NCBI GenBank assembly: GCA_029051915.1
Contig: JAIDKM010000071.1
Coordinates: 1 to 6,920, forward strand
From: Alistipes sp.
GTDB taxonomy: Bacteria > Bacteroidota > Bacteroidia > Bacteroidales > Rikenellaceae
Direction of reading: 5' to 3'
DNA length: 6,920 bases
Positions 6,574-6,920 of this stretch are shown here, in pieces; the first letter of the stretch is position 1, and every line of letters starts with the position of its first letter. The notes beneath the pieces are model-generated. The model did no database searches, was not told the origin of the DNA, and worked only from the letters and a program-made list of their open reading frames with translations. The translations under genes were made by a program, and so were the position numbers.

Positions 6574-6920
6574 ATGAGAAAAGCTAAGCCAAAAAAGCGA
6601 ATTCTACTTCCGGATCCGAAGTTCGGCGACGTGGCAGTAACCCGTTTCGTGAACAACCTCATGCTGGATGGTAAGAAGAGTATTGCCTACACCATTTTTT
6701 ACGATGCACTGGAGCTCGTAGGCAAGAAGATGAAGGATGCTGATAAATCTCCGTTGGAAATCTGGAAACAGGCCCTGGAGAACATCACGCCCCAGGTCGA
6801 AGTGAAATCGAAGCGTATCGGTGGCGCGACGTTCCAGGTTCCTATGGAGGTTCGTCCGGAGCGCAAGATTTCTATTTCCATGAAAAACCTTGTCCTCTTT
6901 TCCCGCAAGCGCGCCGGCAA
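6574..6920 (+). CDS. rpsG: 30S ribosomal protein S7, C-terminus cut by window edge
   Basis: Primary 16S rRNA-binding protein that nucleates assembly of the 30S head and contacts tRNA at the E site. From ATG at 6574 the frame is open to the window end: 115 full codons and 2 bases of the next. The family has about 156-158 residues, so about 40 are missing. MRKAKPKKR at the start, PDPKFGD (13-19), [15 protein letters not shown] (22-36), [24 protein letters not shown] (67-90) and [19 protein letters not shown] (97-115) are classic S7 segments. The start has no Shine-Dalgarno but lies in an A-rich context (AAGTAAATAGCA), usual for this phylum. It is co-transcribed with rpsL; the structured spacer upstream could mediate feedback by S7. 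Confidence 0.97.
   Translation, partial: MRKAKPKKRILLPDPKFGDVAVTRFVNNLMLDGKKSIAYTIFYDALELVGKKMKDADKSPLEIWKQALENITPQVEVKSKRIGGATFQVPMEVRPERKISISMKNLVLFSRKRAG

Overview
The window looks like chromosomal DNA from a GC-rich member of the Bacteroidales; an Alistipes/Rikenellaceae-like genome is my best guess from composition and protein style. Three things support the phylum. Good Bacteroidetes-type promoters are visible (the -7 consensus TAnnTTTG appears as TACCTTTG twice). Starts lack Shine-Dalgarno sequences. The leucyl-tRNA synthetase has the large insertion and the missing zinc cysteines I associate with this phylum. No search was run.

Layout. Positions 1-5812 are all minus strand. In transcription order they hold a secreted family 43-like glycoside hydrolase (4733-5812), then leuS (1903-4659), a secreted alpha/beta-hydrolase esterase starting 1 nt after the leuS stop (1014-1901), and a Xaa-Pro aminopeptidase cut by the window edge (1-966). 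leuS has a possible promoter of its own in the 73-bp gap behind the glycosidase gene. leuS, the esterase and probably the aminopeptidase read as one transcription unit. On the plus strand, rpsL (6108-6491) and the first 115 codons of rpsG (6574-6920) form the start of the str ribosomal-protein operon.

The 295-bp divergent region (5813-6107) is the main non-coding stretch. It contains a clear rpsL promoter, a clear -7 element for the glycosidase, a palindrome over the presumed glycosidase transcription start, a perfect 9-bp inverted repeat and a perfect 8-bp inverted repeat. The rpsL-rpsG spacer can fold into a bulged stem flanked by a direct repeat, in the place where E. coli has its S7 feedback site.

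The genes divide into translation functions (LeuRS, S12, S7), peptide turnover (Xaa-Pro aminopeptidase) and two exported carbohydrate-active-type enzymes. I see no mobile element, CRISPR array, tRNA, rRNA or defence system, and nothing that amounts to a new system. The points most worth a second look are the cis-regulatory structures of the divergent region and the esterase coupled to leuS.
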